Positions 7,121 to 14,888 of a stretch of 19,645 bases of DNA are shown here, piece by piece. The stretch is taken from the NCBI GenBank assembly GCA_003694465.1, contig RFKM01000074.1, positions 1-19,645 of the forward strand, read 5' to 3'. Numbering within the stretch: position 1 is the stretch's first letter; each line of letters starts with the position of its first letter. This stretch comes from Alphaproteobacteria bacterium (GTDB taxonomy: Bacteria > Pseudomonadota > Alphaproteobacteria > Rhodobacterales > Rhodobacteraceae). A model generated the notes under the pieces. That model saw only the letters and a list, made by a program, of their open reading frames with translations, was not told the origin of the DNA and did no database searches. The position numbers and the translations under genes were made by a program.

Positions 7121-8669
7121 CGACGCGCCCTCCCCGATCGAAAACCCAGAACACCGCCAGCGAACAGATGAGCAGCAGCAGGGCCGCCGCCGCCGCATCG
7201 TCCATGCGATAGGCGCCCATCAGCCGGTAGAGCGCAAGCGGCAAGGTGCCGCCTTCCGGGCTGGCAAAGAGCGTGACAACCCCCAGATCGCCGACGCTCA
7301 GCGCCGCCGAAAGCCCGGCCACGAAGCCCAGCGGCCGGCGCAGGCGCGGCAGCCAGAGCAGCCGGAGCCGCGCAAACCCGTTCATGCCCAGCCCATCGGC
7401 GAGCGGGCCGAAGGCCGCCTCGACCGCCCCCAGCGCCGGCACCAGCGCCCGAAGCGCGAAGGGCAGTGACATCACGGCATTGACAAGCGCTGTCACTGGC
7501 AAGGCAACCCGCGCCGGATCAACCAGCGGGAACAGCAGGATGAAAAGCCCCGTGCCGATCACCAGCGGCGACAGGGCGATGCTCATCGTGCCCAGCGCAT
7601 CGACAAGCCGCGCCCGCCCGCGCACCACCCACGCCGCGAGCGGCAGTGCCAGTGCGAGGGTCAGCGCCATCGAGGCCAGGGCAACGGCCAGCGAGCGCCC
7701 CGCGGCAAGGAACACCGACGCCGGCAGGCTGCCCAGCCCTGCCACGCCCTTCAGCACGATCATCGCGAGCGGGACGAGCAGGAAGGCGCCGGCAAGGGCA
7801 ATGGCCGCCGCATCGAGCGCGATGCTCCATGGGCCGGTGCTGTCCCAGCGCGTCACCACCCGGTCGAGCCCGGCACCGATGCCGTCGGGCGGGGTGAGGC
7901 GCAGGGCGACGAGCGCAATGCTCCCGGCTACGAGCACCTGAACGAGCGCCAGAAGCGCCGCGCGGGACAGGTCGAAATCGAAGCGGAAGGCCTGGTAGAT
8001 CGCCAGTTCGACCGTCGTTGCGCGCGGCCCGCCGCCAAGGGTAAGCGCCACGGCAAAGGAGGTCAGACACAACAGGAAGATCACCAGAAAGGCGCCGGGG
8101 ACGACCTGCCGCAGCATCGGCCGCTCGAGGATCCGCGCCACGTCGCCGGGGCCGAACCCCAGCGAGGCCGCGAGGCGGAACCTTTCGGCCGGGATTGCCA
8201 GCCATCCCTGCAGGATCAGCCGCGTGGCGAGGGGCAGGTTGAAGAACACATGGGCCAGCACCACCCCATGCAGACCGTAGATCGAGAGCGGCGGCAGCCC
8301 GAACAGCCCGAGCGCCCGGCTGACCAGTCCGTTCTGCCCGAAAACCGAGATGAGCCCGAGCACCGCCACGATCACCGGCAGAACGAAAGGCGCGCCGAGC
8401 AGGGTAACGAGGGCGCGCCGCCCGGCAAAGCGCCGCCGTGCCAGCGCCCGGGCCACCGGGATTGCCAGAGCAACGGAGAGAACCGCCGAAAGCGTGGCCT
8501 GCAGCAGCGTGAAGCGCACCGCCAGCCAGTCGCTTCGGGAAAGAGAGCCGATCCCCTCGGCGCGCAGGGCCACGGCCGCGAGCGCCCCGAGGGTCACCAG
8601 CAGAACCAGCGCCAGGGCCAGAAGCCCCGGCACCGGGGGCCGTCTTATCGGCCGGCGGCTGCCAGCCAT
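7107..8669 (-). CDS. thiP: Thiamine/TPP ABC transporter, permease
   Basis: This 520-aa membrane protein has two fused permease halves, as in E. coli ThiP, and forms the channel for thiamine compounds delivered by ThiB. Many hydrophobic helices are evident, for example residues 14-36, 52-72, 90-110, 192-212, 284-306 and 365-382. The ATPase-contacting EAA-type loops lie near 165-185 (RLAASLGFGPGDVARILER) and 417-445. Family-typical segments include LAHVFFNLPLATR (138-150) and LGGGPRATTVELAIYQA (211-227). It overlaps the thiB end by 25 bases and the thiQ start by 14, so all three are one operon. The start ATG has only a very close GAGG upstream, which makes it slightly uncertain. Confidence 0.95.
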   Translation of the reverse strand: MAGSRRPIRRPPVPGLLALALVLLVTLGALAAVALRAEGIGSLSRSDWLAVRFTLLQATLSAVLSVALAIPVARALARRRFAGRRALVTLLGAPFVLPVIVAVLGLISVFGQNGLVSRALGLFGLPPLSIYGLHGVVLAHVFFNLPLATRLILQGWLAIPAERFRLAASLGFGPGDVARILERPMLRQVVPGAFLVIFLLCLTSFAVALTLGGGPRATTVELAIYQAFRFDFDLSRAALLALVQVLVAGSIALVALRLTPPDGIGAGLDRVVTRWDSTGPWSIALDAAAIALAGAFLLVPLAMIVLKGVAGLGSLPASVFLAAGRSLAVALASMALTLALALPLAAWVVRGRARLVDALGTMSIALSPLVIGTGLFILLFPLVDPARVALPVTALVNAVMSLPFALRALVPALGAVEAAFGPLADGLGMNGFARLRLLWLPRLRRPLGFVAGLSAALSVGDLGVVTLFASPEGGTLPLALYRLMGAYRMDDAAAAALLLLICSLAVFWVFDRGGRVDADS

Positions 8670-9634
8670 GCCTCGAGAGCCGCCTTGCGCATCTTCTCGG
8701 CCTCATCGCCCAGGAAGATGATGGATTTCGCCGGCTTCGTCAGGGTCTCGAACCCTTCCGGCAGCCCCGAGGCCGGAACCTTCGCCGGATACATCCAGTT
8801 GGTCGTCGGAATGATCGACTGGAATTCGTCCGAGAGCATGAAGGCAAGGAACTTGTCGGCCAGCTCCGGCTGGTCGGTGCCGGCGAGTTTCGCGGCAACC
8901 TCGATCTGCATGTAGTTGCCCTCGTCGAAGGCCAAGGCGCCCTTGCTGTCGTCGTTTTCGGCGATCAGGTGGTAGGCCGGCGAGGTGGTGTAGGACAGCA
9001 CCATGTCGGCCTCGCCATCGAGAAACATCCCGTAGGCCTCGGACCAACCCTTGGTCACGGTGACGATGCGCTTGTTCAGCTTCGCCCAGGCCTCGGTGGC
9101 GCCATCGCCGTAAACCGCCTGCATCCAGAGCGCGAGGCCCAGCCCCGGGGTCGAGCTGCGCGGATCCTCGATGACGATGGAATGGTCCGATGTGGCCAGG
9201 TCATCGAGCGATTTCGGCACGTCCGTCACCTTGGTCTTGTCGTAGACGAAGGCGAACCAGCCCCAGTCGAAGGGCAGGAAGGTGCTGTCGGTCCAGTCGA
9301 TCGGCAGATCGAGTTTCGGAATGTCGATGCCGGCCGGGGCGAAAAGGCCGGTTTCGGCGGCGGCAGCCATCAGGTTCGAATCGAGCCCCAGCGCCACGTC
9401 GGCCTCGGTGCGGGCGCCCTCGAGCCGCAGGCGCGACAAGAGCTCGGCCCCGTCGCCCACGGCGACGAATTTCAGATCGCACCCGCAGGTCTTCTCGAAG
9501 GCCGCCTCGACGGCCGGCCCCGGCCCCCAGTCGGAAACGAAACTGTCGTAGGTGTAGACGGTGAGCACGGGAGTTTCGGCCACGGCAGCGCCGGCTGCCA
9601 AGGTGATCCCTGCCGCGATGGTGAGTGTCTTCAT
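8645..9634 (-). CDS. thiB: Thiamine/TPP-binding periplasmic protein
   Basis: This 329-aa substrate-binding protein captures thiamine and its phosphates in the periplasm and hands them to ThiP. A Sec signal peptide (about 1-19, ending AVA) precedes the mature start ETPVLTVYTYDSF. The family segments DWGPGP (35-40), a close cysteine pair CGC (50-52), STPGLGLALWMQAVYGD, TKGWSEAYG and LSYTTSPAYH closely follow E. coli ThiB. The ATG at 9634 is preferred over one four codons upstream because GGAGG (9640-9644) lies five bases before it, and the upstream ATG overlaps that site. It is first in thiBPQ and directly behind a TPP riboswitch. Confidence 0.96.
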   Translation of the reverse strand: MKTLTIAAGITLAAGAAVAETPVLTVYTYDSFVSDWGPGPAVEAAFEKTCGCDLKFVAVGDGAELLSRLRLEGARTEADVALGLDSNLMAAAAETGLFAPAGIDIPKLDLPIDWTDSTFLPFDWGWFAFVYDKTKVTDVPKSLDDLATSDHSIVIEDPRSSTPGLGLALWMQAVYGDGATEAWAKLNKRIVTVTKGWSEAYGMFLDGEADMVLSYTTSPAYHLIAENDDSKGALAFDEGNYMQIEVAAKLAGTDQPELADKFLAFMLSDEFQSIIPTTNWMYPAKVPASGLPEGFETLTKPAKSIIFLGDEAEKMRKAALEAWLAAAGR

Positions 9635-9635
9635 G

Positions 9636-9674
9636 TCATCCTCCATTCGGCCGGGCGGGTTCGGGCGAGGATGA
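9636..9674 (-). promoter_or_regulatory. Riboswitch expression platform: thiB RBS sequestering hairpin
   Basis: On the minus strand, TCATCCTC (9667-9674) is perfectly complementary to GAGGATGA (9636-9643), which includes the thiB ribosome-binding site. The loop is 23 bases and no T-run follows, so this looks like a translational switch. The same anti-RBS strand, CCTCGCC (9664-9670), can alternatively pair with GGCGGAGG (9686-9693) of the aptamer's 3' half with one bulged G, which would free the RBS when TPP is absent. The pairings are seen directly; the mechanism is inferred. Confidence 0.7.
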
Positions 9675-9677
9675 ACT

Positions 9678-9762
9678 CAACCTTCCCTCCGCCGGTCCTA
9701 ACCGGTTCAGGTTCAACGGGTTCGCATCTGCGTCTCAGCCCGTGCGGGCACCCCGAGGTGGC
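9678..9762 (-). ncRNA. TPP riboswitch (THI element)
   Basis: Read on the minus strand, this leader has the conserved TPP aptamer parts in order: GGGGTGC (9748-9754), CTGAGA (9733-9738), GAACCCGTTGAACCTGAAC around 9706-9725, CCGGTTAG, and GGCGGAGGGAAG (9682-9693). P1 can form between ACCT (9756-9759) and AGGT (9680-9683). It lies 45 bases ahead of thiB, the first gene of a TPP/thiamine importer, so repression by TPP is expected. The downstream sequence suggests control of translation, not of termination. The assignment rests on motif recognition; no covariance model was run. Confidence 0.95.
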
Positions 9763-9769
9763 CGCGACG

Positions 9770-10315
9770 TTACGCGCTGTCCGCACCATCTGCAAGGGGT
9801 TCGGCATCGCCCGCCCCGAGGGCACGCTGCATGAGAACCGAATCGAGCCAGCGCCCATGCTTCCAGCCGACGGCGCGGAAGGTTCCCACATGCGCGAATC
9901 CGGCGCCGCGGTGCAAGGCGATCGAGGCCGCGTTGGCGCTGTCGCCGATCACCGCGATCATCTGCCGAAAGCCCCTCTGCGTGGCCGCAGCGACGAGATC
10001 GGCCAGCAGCGCCCGGCCGACCCCCAACCCCCGCGCCGTCGCGGCAACATAGACGGAGTTTTCCACCGTCGCGCGATAGGCCCGCCGCGGGCGGTAGGGG
10101 CCGGCATAGGCATAGCCAAGAACCGTTTCTTCATCCACCGCGACAAGGTAGGGAAAGCCCCCCTCGCGAAGCGCGCGCCAGCGGCGGGTCATTTCGGCAA
10201 GGTCGGGCGGCGCGGTTTCAAAGCTCGCCGTGCCGTTCAGAACCGCATCGGCATAGATCGCCTGAACGGCGGGCAGATCGCCTTCGCGGCAGGAGCGGAT
10301 CGAAAACCGGGCCAT
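9770..10315 (-). CDS. GNAT N-acetyltransferase, phosphinothricin/methionine sulfoximine type
   Basis: This 181-aa protein transfers an acetyl group from acetyl-CoA to an amino group. It resembles the PAT/MddA (YncA) branch of the GNAT family, which acts on phosphinothricin, methionine sulfoximine or methionine sulfone. Visible features are IRSCREGDLPAVQAIYADAV (6-25), the acetyl-CoA loop RGLGVG (95-100) followed by RALL, NAASIALHRGAGF (128-140) and the C-terminal WKHGRWLDSVLMQ (151-163) typical of this branch. The substrate is not certain. The same frame stays open far upstream across aroC antisense, but homology begins at MARFSIR (10315). Its stop lies only seven bases before the TPP riboswitch of thiB. 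It is divergent from aroC. Confidence 0.9.
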   Translation of the reverse strand: MARFSIRSCREGDLPAVQAIYADAVLNGTASFETAPPDLAEMTRRWRALREGGFPYLVAVDEETVLGYAYAGPYRPRRAYRATVENSVYVAATARGLGVGRALLADLVAAATQRGFRQMIAVIGDSANAASIALHRGAGFAHVGTFRAVGWKHGRWLDSVLMQRALGAGDAEPLADGADSA

Positions 10316-10349
10316 GGGCGCATCTTGCCCGCCGGGGCGGAAATGTCGA

Positions 10350-10368
10350 GCGGCGTTGTCAGCGCCGC
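10350..10368. promoter_or_regulatory. Small hairpin in the GNAT/aroC divergent gap
   Basis: GCGGCG and CGCCGC form a 6-bp stem around a seven-base loop in the 90-base gap between two divergent genes. In DNA this GC-rich it may be chance. No promoter boxes are clear in the gap. Confidence 0.2.
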
Positions 10369-10405
10369 CGCTTCGCGCTAGGCATCGGCCCGAAGGGAGC
10401 CGGCC

Positions 10406-11506
10406 ATGTTCAATTCTTTCGGACACATCTTCCGCGTGACGACCTGGGGCGAGAGCCACGGACCGGCCCTCGGCGCCACGGTCGACGGCGTGCCGCCGGG
10501 GGTGAAGCTGGATGCGGCGATGCTCCAGCACTGGCTCGACCGGCGCAAGCCCGGCCAGAACCGCTTTACCACCCAGCGGCGCGAGCCCGACCAGGTGAAG
10601 ATCCTCTCCGGCGTTTACGAAGGCGAGACGACCGGCACCCCCGTGCAGCTGATGATCGAGAACACCGATCAGCGCTCGAAAGACTATTCGGACATCGCCG
10701 AGAAGTTCCGCCCCGGCCATGCCGATATCACCTACTGGCTGAAATACGGCATCCGCGATCCGCGCGGTGGTGGCCGCTCTTCGGCGCGCGAGACGGCGGC
10801 CCGCGTCGCCGCGGGCGGGCTGGCGCGGGCGGTGCTGAAGGCGCTGGCCCCAAGCATCGAGATCCGGGGTTACATGACCCGCATGGGCAAGCACGAGATC
10901 GACCGCGCCCGCTTCGACTGGGACGAGATCGAGCGCAACCCCTTCTGGGTGCCCGATGCCGAAGCGGCGAAGACATGGGAGGGCTATCTCGACGGGTTGC
11001 GCAAGGCCGGAAGCTCGGTCGGCGCGGAGGTCGAAGTGGTCGTGCGCGGCGCGCCCGCGGGCCTCGGCGCGCCGGTCTATGCCAAGCTCGACACCGACCT
11101 TGCCGCGGCGATGATGTCGATCAACGCCGTCAAGGGCGTCGAGATCGGCGAGGGCATGGCGGCGGCAATGCTCACCGGCGAGGAAAACGCCGACGAGATC
11201 GCCATGGGGCCGAACGGACCGGAGTTCAGCTCGAACCATGCCGGCGGCATCCTCGGGGGCATCTCCACCGGGCAGGACATCGTCGTGCGTTTCGCGGTGA
11301 AGCCGACGTCCTCGATCCTGACCCCGCGCAGAACGATCACCCGGGCGGGCGAGCCTGCCGAGATCGTCACCAAGGGGCGGCATGACCCCTGCGTGGGCAT
11401 CCGCGCCGTGCCGGTGGGCGAGGCGATGGCGGCCTGCGTCATTCTCGATCATTTGCTGATGCACCGCGCGCAGGTGGGCGAGGGGCCGCGCGGGCGCATC
11501 GGCTGA
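10406..11506 (+). CDS. aroC: Chorismate synthase
   Basis: AroC converts 5-enolpyruvylshikimate-3-phosphate to chorismate with loss of phosphate, the last common step of aromatic amino acid and folate synthesis; it needs reduced FMN. The 366-aa length is normal. All three family signatures are seen: TWGESHGP (13-20), [14 protein letters not shown] (102-115, with His105) and [20 protein letters not shown] (121-140). AAGGGAG (10393-10399) lies six bases before the ATG. The stop is followed one base later by the start of an AEC permease gene. An NADPH-flavin reductase extension, as in bifunctional fungal enzymes, is absent. Confidence 0.98.
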   Translation: MFNSFGHIFRVTTWGESHGPALGATVDGVPPGVKLDAAMLQHWLDRRKPGQNRFTTQRREPDQVKILSGVYEGETTGTPVQLMIENTDQRSKDYSDIAEKFRPGHADITYWLKYGIRDPRGGGRSSARETAARVAAGGLARAVLKALAPSIEIRGYMTRMGKHEIDRARFDWDEIERNPFWVPDAEAAKTWEGYLDGLRKAGSSVGAEVEVVVRGAPAGLGAPVYAKLDTDLAAAMMSINAVKGVEIGEGMAAAMLTGEENADEIAMGPNGPEFSSNHAGGILGGISTGQDIVVRFAVKPTSSILTPRRTITRAGEPAEIVTKGRHDPCVGIRAVPVGEAMAACVILDHLLMHRAQVGEGPRGRIG

Positions 11507-11507
11507 C

Positions 11508-12446
11508 ATGCTCTCGGTTCTCGCCATCACGTTTCCGATCTTCGCGATGGTGGCGCTGGGCTACGGGCTCGTCGCGCGCGGTGTGTTTCGCCCCGAAGAC
11601 ATGAAAGTGCTCGGCCGCTACGTGATGAACCTTGCCCTGCCGGCGCTGGTCTTTCAGGCCGTGGCCTCAAGCCCGATCCGCGAGGTGTTCAACCTTTCCT
11701 ACATGGCGATCTACCTCACCGGCGCCTTGGGCACGATGCTGCTGGCCTTCCTGTGGTTTTCGGCCCGAACCGACCCGGCCCGCCGCGGCGTGGCGGTGAT
11801 GGGCACGACCTGCCCGAACTCGGGCTTCATCGGCTATCCGCTGATGCTGATCCTGTTTCCCGACCTCGCCGGGCGGATCCTCGCCATGAACATGCTGATC
11901 GAGACGGTGGCGATCATCCCGCTGGCCTTGATCCTCATCGAGCTTGGCAAACCGGCGGGCGCCGCACATCCGCTCGCCCGCGCGCGGCAGGTGCTCCTCG
12001 GCGTGGTCCGCCGTCCGCTGATGATCGGCATGCTCGCGGGCCTTGCGGTGTCGTTCACCGGCGTTGCCCTGCCCGGTCCCGTCGAGCGGGTGGCGTCGAT
12101 GCTCGCGGCTTCGGCGGCGGCGCTGGCGCTGCTGGTGATCGGCGGCGCCCTTGTCGGCCTGCCGCTGCGGGGCAACAGGGCGCTCGCCGGGCAGATCGCC
12201 GCCGGCAAGCTGCTTGGCCAGACCGCCCTCACGGTGCTGGCGCTTGTCGGGCTGGGGGCGCTGGGCCTCGGCCTCGAGGGCGATCTGCGCGCGGCTGTCA
12301 TCCTTTCGGCGGCGATGCCGATGTTCACCATCTACGCGGTGTTCGCGCAGGAGGTCGGGCAGGAGGGGCTTGCCTCGCTTGCCCAGCTGATGGCAACCGC
12401 CGCCGCCTTCTTCACCCTCAACCTGTTGATCGCGCTGTTGGTCTAG
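11508..12446 (+). CDS. AEC (auxin efflux carrier) family permease
   Basis: This 312-aa membrane protein has roughly ten hydrophobic helices in two similar halves separated by a hydrophilic region near residues 145-160. The motif CPNSGFIGYP (102-111) is the family's conserved Asn/Pro helix break. Bacterial AEC proteins export or import small carboxylates such as malate or malonate; the substrate here is unknown. The ATG lies one base after the aroC TGA with only a weak ribosome-binding site, so it may depend on translation of aroC. Its TAG shares bases with the stop codon of the convergent thioredoxin gene. Confidence 0.88.
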   Translation: MLSVLAITFPIFAMVALGYGLVARGVFRPEDMKVLGRYVMNLALPALVFQAVASSPIREVFNLSYMAIYLTGALGTMLLAFLWFSARTDPARRGVAVMGTTCPNSGFIGYPLMLILFPDLAGRILAMNMLIETVAIIPLALILIELGKPAGAAHPLARARQVLLGVVRRPLMIGMLAGLAVSFTGVALPGPVERVASMLAASAAALALLVIGGALVGLPLRGNRALAGQIAAGKLLGQTALTVLALVGLGALGLGLEGDLRAAVILSAAMPMFTIYAVFAQEVGQEGLASLAQLMATAAAFFTLNLLIALLV

Positions 12447-12856
12447 CGCGTTGCAACCTCCAGCGCCGCGTCAAGCAGCGCCTTGATGTCATCGCGCGAC
12501 GTGCCGGCGACGATCCGCCCGATCTCGCGCCGGTCGGGCCCGACGGCAACGAGGGTCGAGCGGCGGGGAATGCGCAGCGAGGCGGTCAGGTCGGAGCGTG
12601 CGTAGGTATCCCAGTCCACCACGATGAAGGTGATGTTTTCGTCGTAGGCCGGGTTCTCGGCCTTGAGCGCGTCGATCACCCGGTGCTGCGCCTGGCAAGT
12701 GCCGCACCAGGAGGCATAGAAATCGAGCAGGATCGTCTTGCCGGCGTCGAGTTCCCGGTCGACGAGGCCGGGCACGTAGTCGACCGTTTCGGCACGGCCG
12801 AGGGTCGGCAGAAGGGCGGTGGCGGCAGAGGCGGCAAGGAAGGTGCGGCGTTTCAT
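12443..12856 (-). CDS. Exported thioredoxin-like protein
   Basis: This 137-aa protein begins MKRRTFLAASAATALLPTLGRAE, a signal peptide with twin arginines that could suit Tat or Sec, followed by a thioredoxin domain. The redox motif is WCGTC (Cys51, Cys54). At the position normally filled by the cis-proline before Thr-Leu the protein has Ser100 (PRRSTLV). The gene follows the CcdA-type gene by nine bases. The ribosome-binding site GGAG overlaps the upstream stop (TGAGGAG), so the two are surely co-expressed. The likely role is reducing periplasmic disulfides with electrons from CcdA, for example in cytochrome c assembly or as a SoxW-like partner; no sox gene is in view. Confidence 0.88.
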   Translation of the reverse strand: MKRRTFLAASAATALLPTLGRAETVDYVPGLVDRELDAGKTILLDFYASWCGTCQAQHRVIDALKAENPAYDENITFIVVDWDTYARSDLTASLRIPRRSTLVAVGPDRREIGRIVAGTSRDDIKALLDAALEVATR

Positions 12857-12865
12857 GGGAACTCC

Positions 12866-13561
12866 TCAGATGGAAACCGAAAGATCGACCAGCCAGCCGG
12901 GCATCAGGCCCAGCAGCCAGCCTTCGAGATAGCGCGGCAGGTCGGCGAGGATCGCCGCGCCGACGATGATGAAGGCCCAGCCCAGAATGGGGCGGGCAAG
13001 GCCCGAAAGGCGGTGGAAGGCGGTGGCGCGCAGCCCGTAGGCGATGGCCAGCATGAACGTCGAGACGCCCAGCGCATAGCCCGCCATCACCAGCCCGGCG
13101 CGCCCGAGGCTTTCGCCCTGAGCGGCGAGCGCGATGGCGCCGCCGAGGGTCGGCCCGATGCAGGGGCTCCAGACCGCGCCCAGCAGAAGCCCGCCGAGGA
13201 ACTGCGCCCCGATCCCGCCCGATCCGCCGCGTGCCATGCCCGAATCGGCCCGGGCGGCAAGCCCGGCGGTGGCGGTGGCGAAGGCGGCGTTGAGGCGCGG
13301 CACGACCAGCACGAGCCCGAAACCGAGCATCAGGACAGCCCCGACCGTCGAGAGGCTGCGCTCGGTCAGACCGATCGAAAAGCCGACGGTCGAGACCAGA
13401 AGCCCGAAGATGACGAAGGCAAGGCTCATGCCGGCGGTCAGGGCCAGCGGGCCGAGCCGGTCGGCCTGTGTGGCGCTCGCCAGCACGATCGGCACGACCG
13501 GCAGAACGCACGGGTTGATCAGGGTGAGCAGGCCGGCGGCGTAGGCGAGAACAATGTCCAT
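12866..13561 (-). CDS. CcdA-family thiol:disulfide transmembrane protein
   Basis: This 231-aa, about six-helix protein carries the CcdA/DsbD-type signature NPCVLPVVP (17-25, Cys18) and the partner WSPCIGPT (131-138, Cys134). Such proteins pass reducing power from cytoplasmic thioredoxin across the membrane to periplasmic thiol proteins. The start MDIVLAYAAG (13561) is chosen because the first helix begins there; an upstream in-frame start at 13648 would add 29 arginine-rich residues. It is followed by an exported thioredoxin that probably receives its electrons. It could equally be called SoxV-like, since CcdA and SoxV are hard to tell apart by sequence alone. Confidence 0.9.
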   Translation of the reverse strand: MDIVLAYAAGLLTLINPCVLPVVPIVLASATQADRLGPLALTAGMSLAFVIFGLLVSTVGFSIGLTERSLSTVGAVLMLGFGLVLVVPRLNAAFATATAGLAARADSGMARGGSGGIGAQFLGGLLLGAVWSPCIGPTLGGAIALAAQGESLGRAGLVMAGYALGVSTFMLAIAYGLRATAFHRLSGLARPILGWAFIIVGAAILADLPRYLEGWLLGLMPGWLVDLSVSI

Positions 13562-13607
13562 GGGCGCGACTGTAGCCGGGCGGCGGGGTTTGTCATCTGA
13601 CAGATCT

Positions 13608-14489
13608 TCACGAACGCGTTGGCTTCGGTTTCGACAGCTGCACCGCAAGGATGCCGATGGCGATCACCGCGACGCCGACGATGTCGAGCCAACCGAGCCG
13701 TTCGCCCAGCAGCGCCGCGGCGATGGCCACGCCGAAGAAGGGGTTGAGGAAATGGAAGGTCGAGGCGTTGACCGGCCCGATCCGCCCGACCAGCGAGAAC
13801 CAGACCCAGGTCGCCGTCAGGCCCGGAACCAGGGTGGTGTAGAGAAAGGCGAGGGCAAAGGGCCAGCTCCAGGCGATTTCGAAGCGCTCGGTGAGCAGCC
13901 CGATCGGGGCGAGCACGATGGCGCCGACCAGCATCTGAAGCCCCACCACCATCATCAGGTTTCCGCCGCCCGAGGCGCTGCGCACCGTCAGGGTTGCCAC
14001 AGCGAGTGCGATCGCCGCGATCACGCAAAGCCCGACGCCGGTTGCGTCGACTCCGCCCGAAATGCGTGTTCCCATGATGAGGCTGACACCGGCAAAGCCC
14101 AGCAGCAATCCGGCGATGGCAACGGGCGGCAGGCGGTCGCGGAACACCAGCCAGCCGAGGGCGGCAACGATCAGCGGCATCGAGGAGGCGATGATCGAGG
14201 CGAGGCCGGCCTCGATCCACTGCATGGCCACGAAGTTGAGCCCGAGATAGAGCGCGTTCTGGCTGATCCCGAACACCAGCACCGAGATCCATTGCCCGCG
14301 GGTCAAGCTGACGGTCTGCCCGAGGCGCGCGGCGATCAGCACCCCCAGAAGGCCCGAGATCAGGAACCGGATCGCCAGCGAGGTGATCGGCGGGGCGGCG
14401 GCAACGATGATCCGCGCCGAGGAAAAGGCCGACGACCACATGAAGACGAAGGCCAGCCCCATCAGGACCGATCGAAGATCAATGCGCAT
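13608..14489 (-). CDS. EamA/DMT-superfamily transporter
   Basis: This 293-aa membrane protein has two EamA repeats of about five helices each, with the second starting around residue 143. The family-typical helix end NASTFHFLNPFFGVAIAAALLGE is near residues 240-262 and the tail is basic. Members are drug/metabolite exporters of amino acids, purine analogues and similar compounds; the substrate is unknown. The start MRIDLRSVLMG (14489) is preferred because GGGGA lies six bases upstream. An earlier in-frame ATG (14519) lies inside the terminator hairpin of the HU gene. It ends 46 bases before the CcdA-type gene on the same strand. Confidence 0.88.
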   Translation of the reverse strand: MRIDLRSVLMGLAFVFMWSSAFSSARIIVAAAPPITSLAIRFLISGLLGVLIAARLGQTVSLTRGQWISVLVFGISQNALYLGLNFVAMQWIEAGLASIIASSMPLIVAALGWLVFRDRLPPVAIAGLLLGFAGVSLIMGTRISGGVDATGVGLCVIAAIALAVATLTVRSASGGGNLMMVVGLQMLVGAIVLAPIGLLTERFEIAWSWPFALAFLYTTLVPGLTATWVWFSLVGRIGPVNASTFHFLNPFFGVAIAAALLGERLGWLDIVGVAVIAIGILAVQLSKPKPTRS

Positions 14490-14505
14490 CGAGGTTCCCC
14501 AAACG

Positions 14506-14530
14506 AAAAGGGCCGCCATCGGGCGACCCT
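14506..14530 (-). terminator. Intrinsic terminator of the HU gene
   Basis: On the minus strand AGGGTCGCC and GGCGGCCCT form a nine-base stem with one mismatch and a CGAT loop, followed by a run of four T. It begins 26 bases after the HU stop and precedes the EamA transporter gene, which therefore probably has its own promoter or depends on readthrough. Confidence 0.7.
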
Positions 14531-14556
14531 GATCGATTTTGCGATGCGCCGCAAGC

Positions 14557-14844
14557 TCAGCCGTTGGCGGCGTCCTTGAGGGCCTTGGCCACGGTGACCT
14601 TGACCACCTTGTCGGCCTCTTTCTTGATCTGCTCGCCGGTGGCCGGGTTGCGCACCATCCGCTCGGGGCGCTCGCGCAGGTAGAACTTGCCGACGCCCGG
14701 AAGGGTCACGGCGCCGCCCGCCGACACCTCCCGCGTGATCACCGCGCCGATCGCATCGAGCGCCGCCGAGGCGGACTTCTTGTCGGTGCCCATTTCTTCG
14801 GCCAGCGCGGCAACGAGTTGGGTCTTGGTCAGCGGTTTAGCCAT
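14557..14844 (-). CDS. hup: HU family DNA-binding protein
   Basis: This 95-aa histone-like protein bends and compacts DNA as a dimer. The helical half (residues 1-45) begins MAKPLTKTQLVAALAEE. The sheet has GVGKFYLRERPER (50-62), and the DNA-inserting arm carries RNPATGE (65-71) with Pro67 at the tip. The basic tail VKVTVAKALKD is typical. RNP instead of the IHF consensus and the whole sequence fit HU; Rhodobacter HU, as remembered, is very similar. GAGGAG (14852-14857) lies upstream of the ATG, a candidate promoter lies 45 bases upstream, and a terminator follows, so it is probably a single-gene transcript. Confidence 0.95.
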   Translation of the reverse strand: MAKPLTKTQLVAALAEEMGTDKKSASAALDAIGAVITREVSAGGAVTLPGVGKFYLRERPERMVRNPATGEQIKKEADKVVKVTVAKALKDAANG

Positions 14845-14888
14845 GTACTGTCTCCTCGGTTGTACCGTTATTCGGTTTCGTTCGCCGC

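Noticed and set aside
9635..9677. Intrinsic terminator as the riboswitch output
   Set aside because: No GC hairpin followed by a T-run exists between the aptamer and thiB. The visible structure hides the RBS instead.
10316..11530. N-terminal extension of the GNAT frame across the whole of aroC
   Set aside because: The GNAT fold starts at MARFSIR with the ATG at 10315. The roughly 400 residues before it are antisense aroC translation without family likeness.
12443..13561. Part of a sox sulfur-oxidation cluster (soxVW)
   Set aside because: The CcdA-type and thioredoxin proteins resemble SoxV and SoxW in general layout, but no other sox gene is nearby, so a sox role cannot be supported.
11753..13600. 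615-aa plus-strand frame across the AEC end, thioredoxin and CcdA-type genes
   Set aside because: It is out of frame with the AEC permease and antisense to two recognised genes, so it is a composition artefact.
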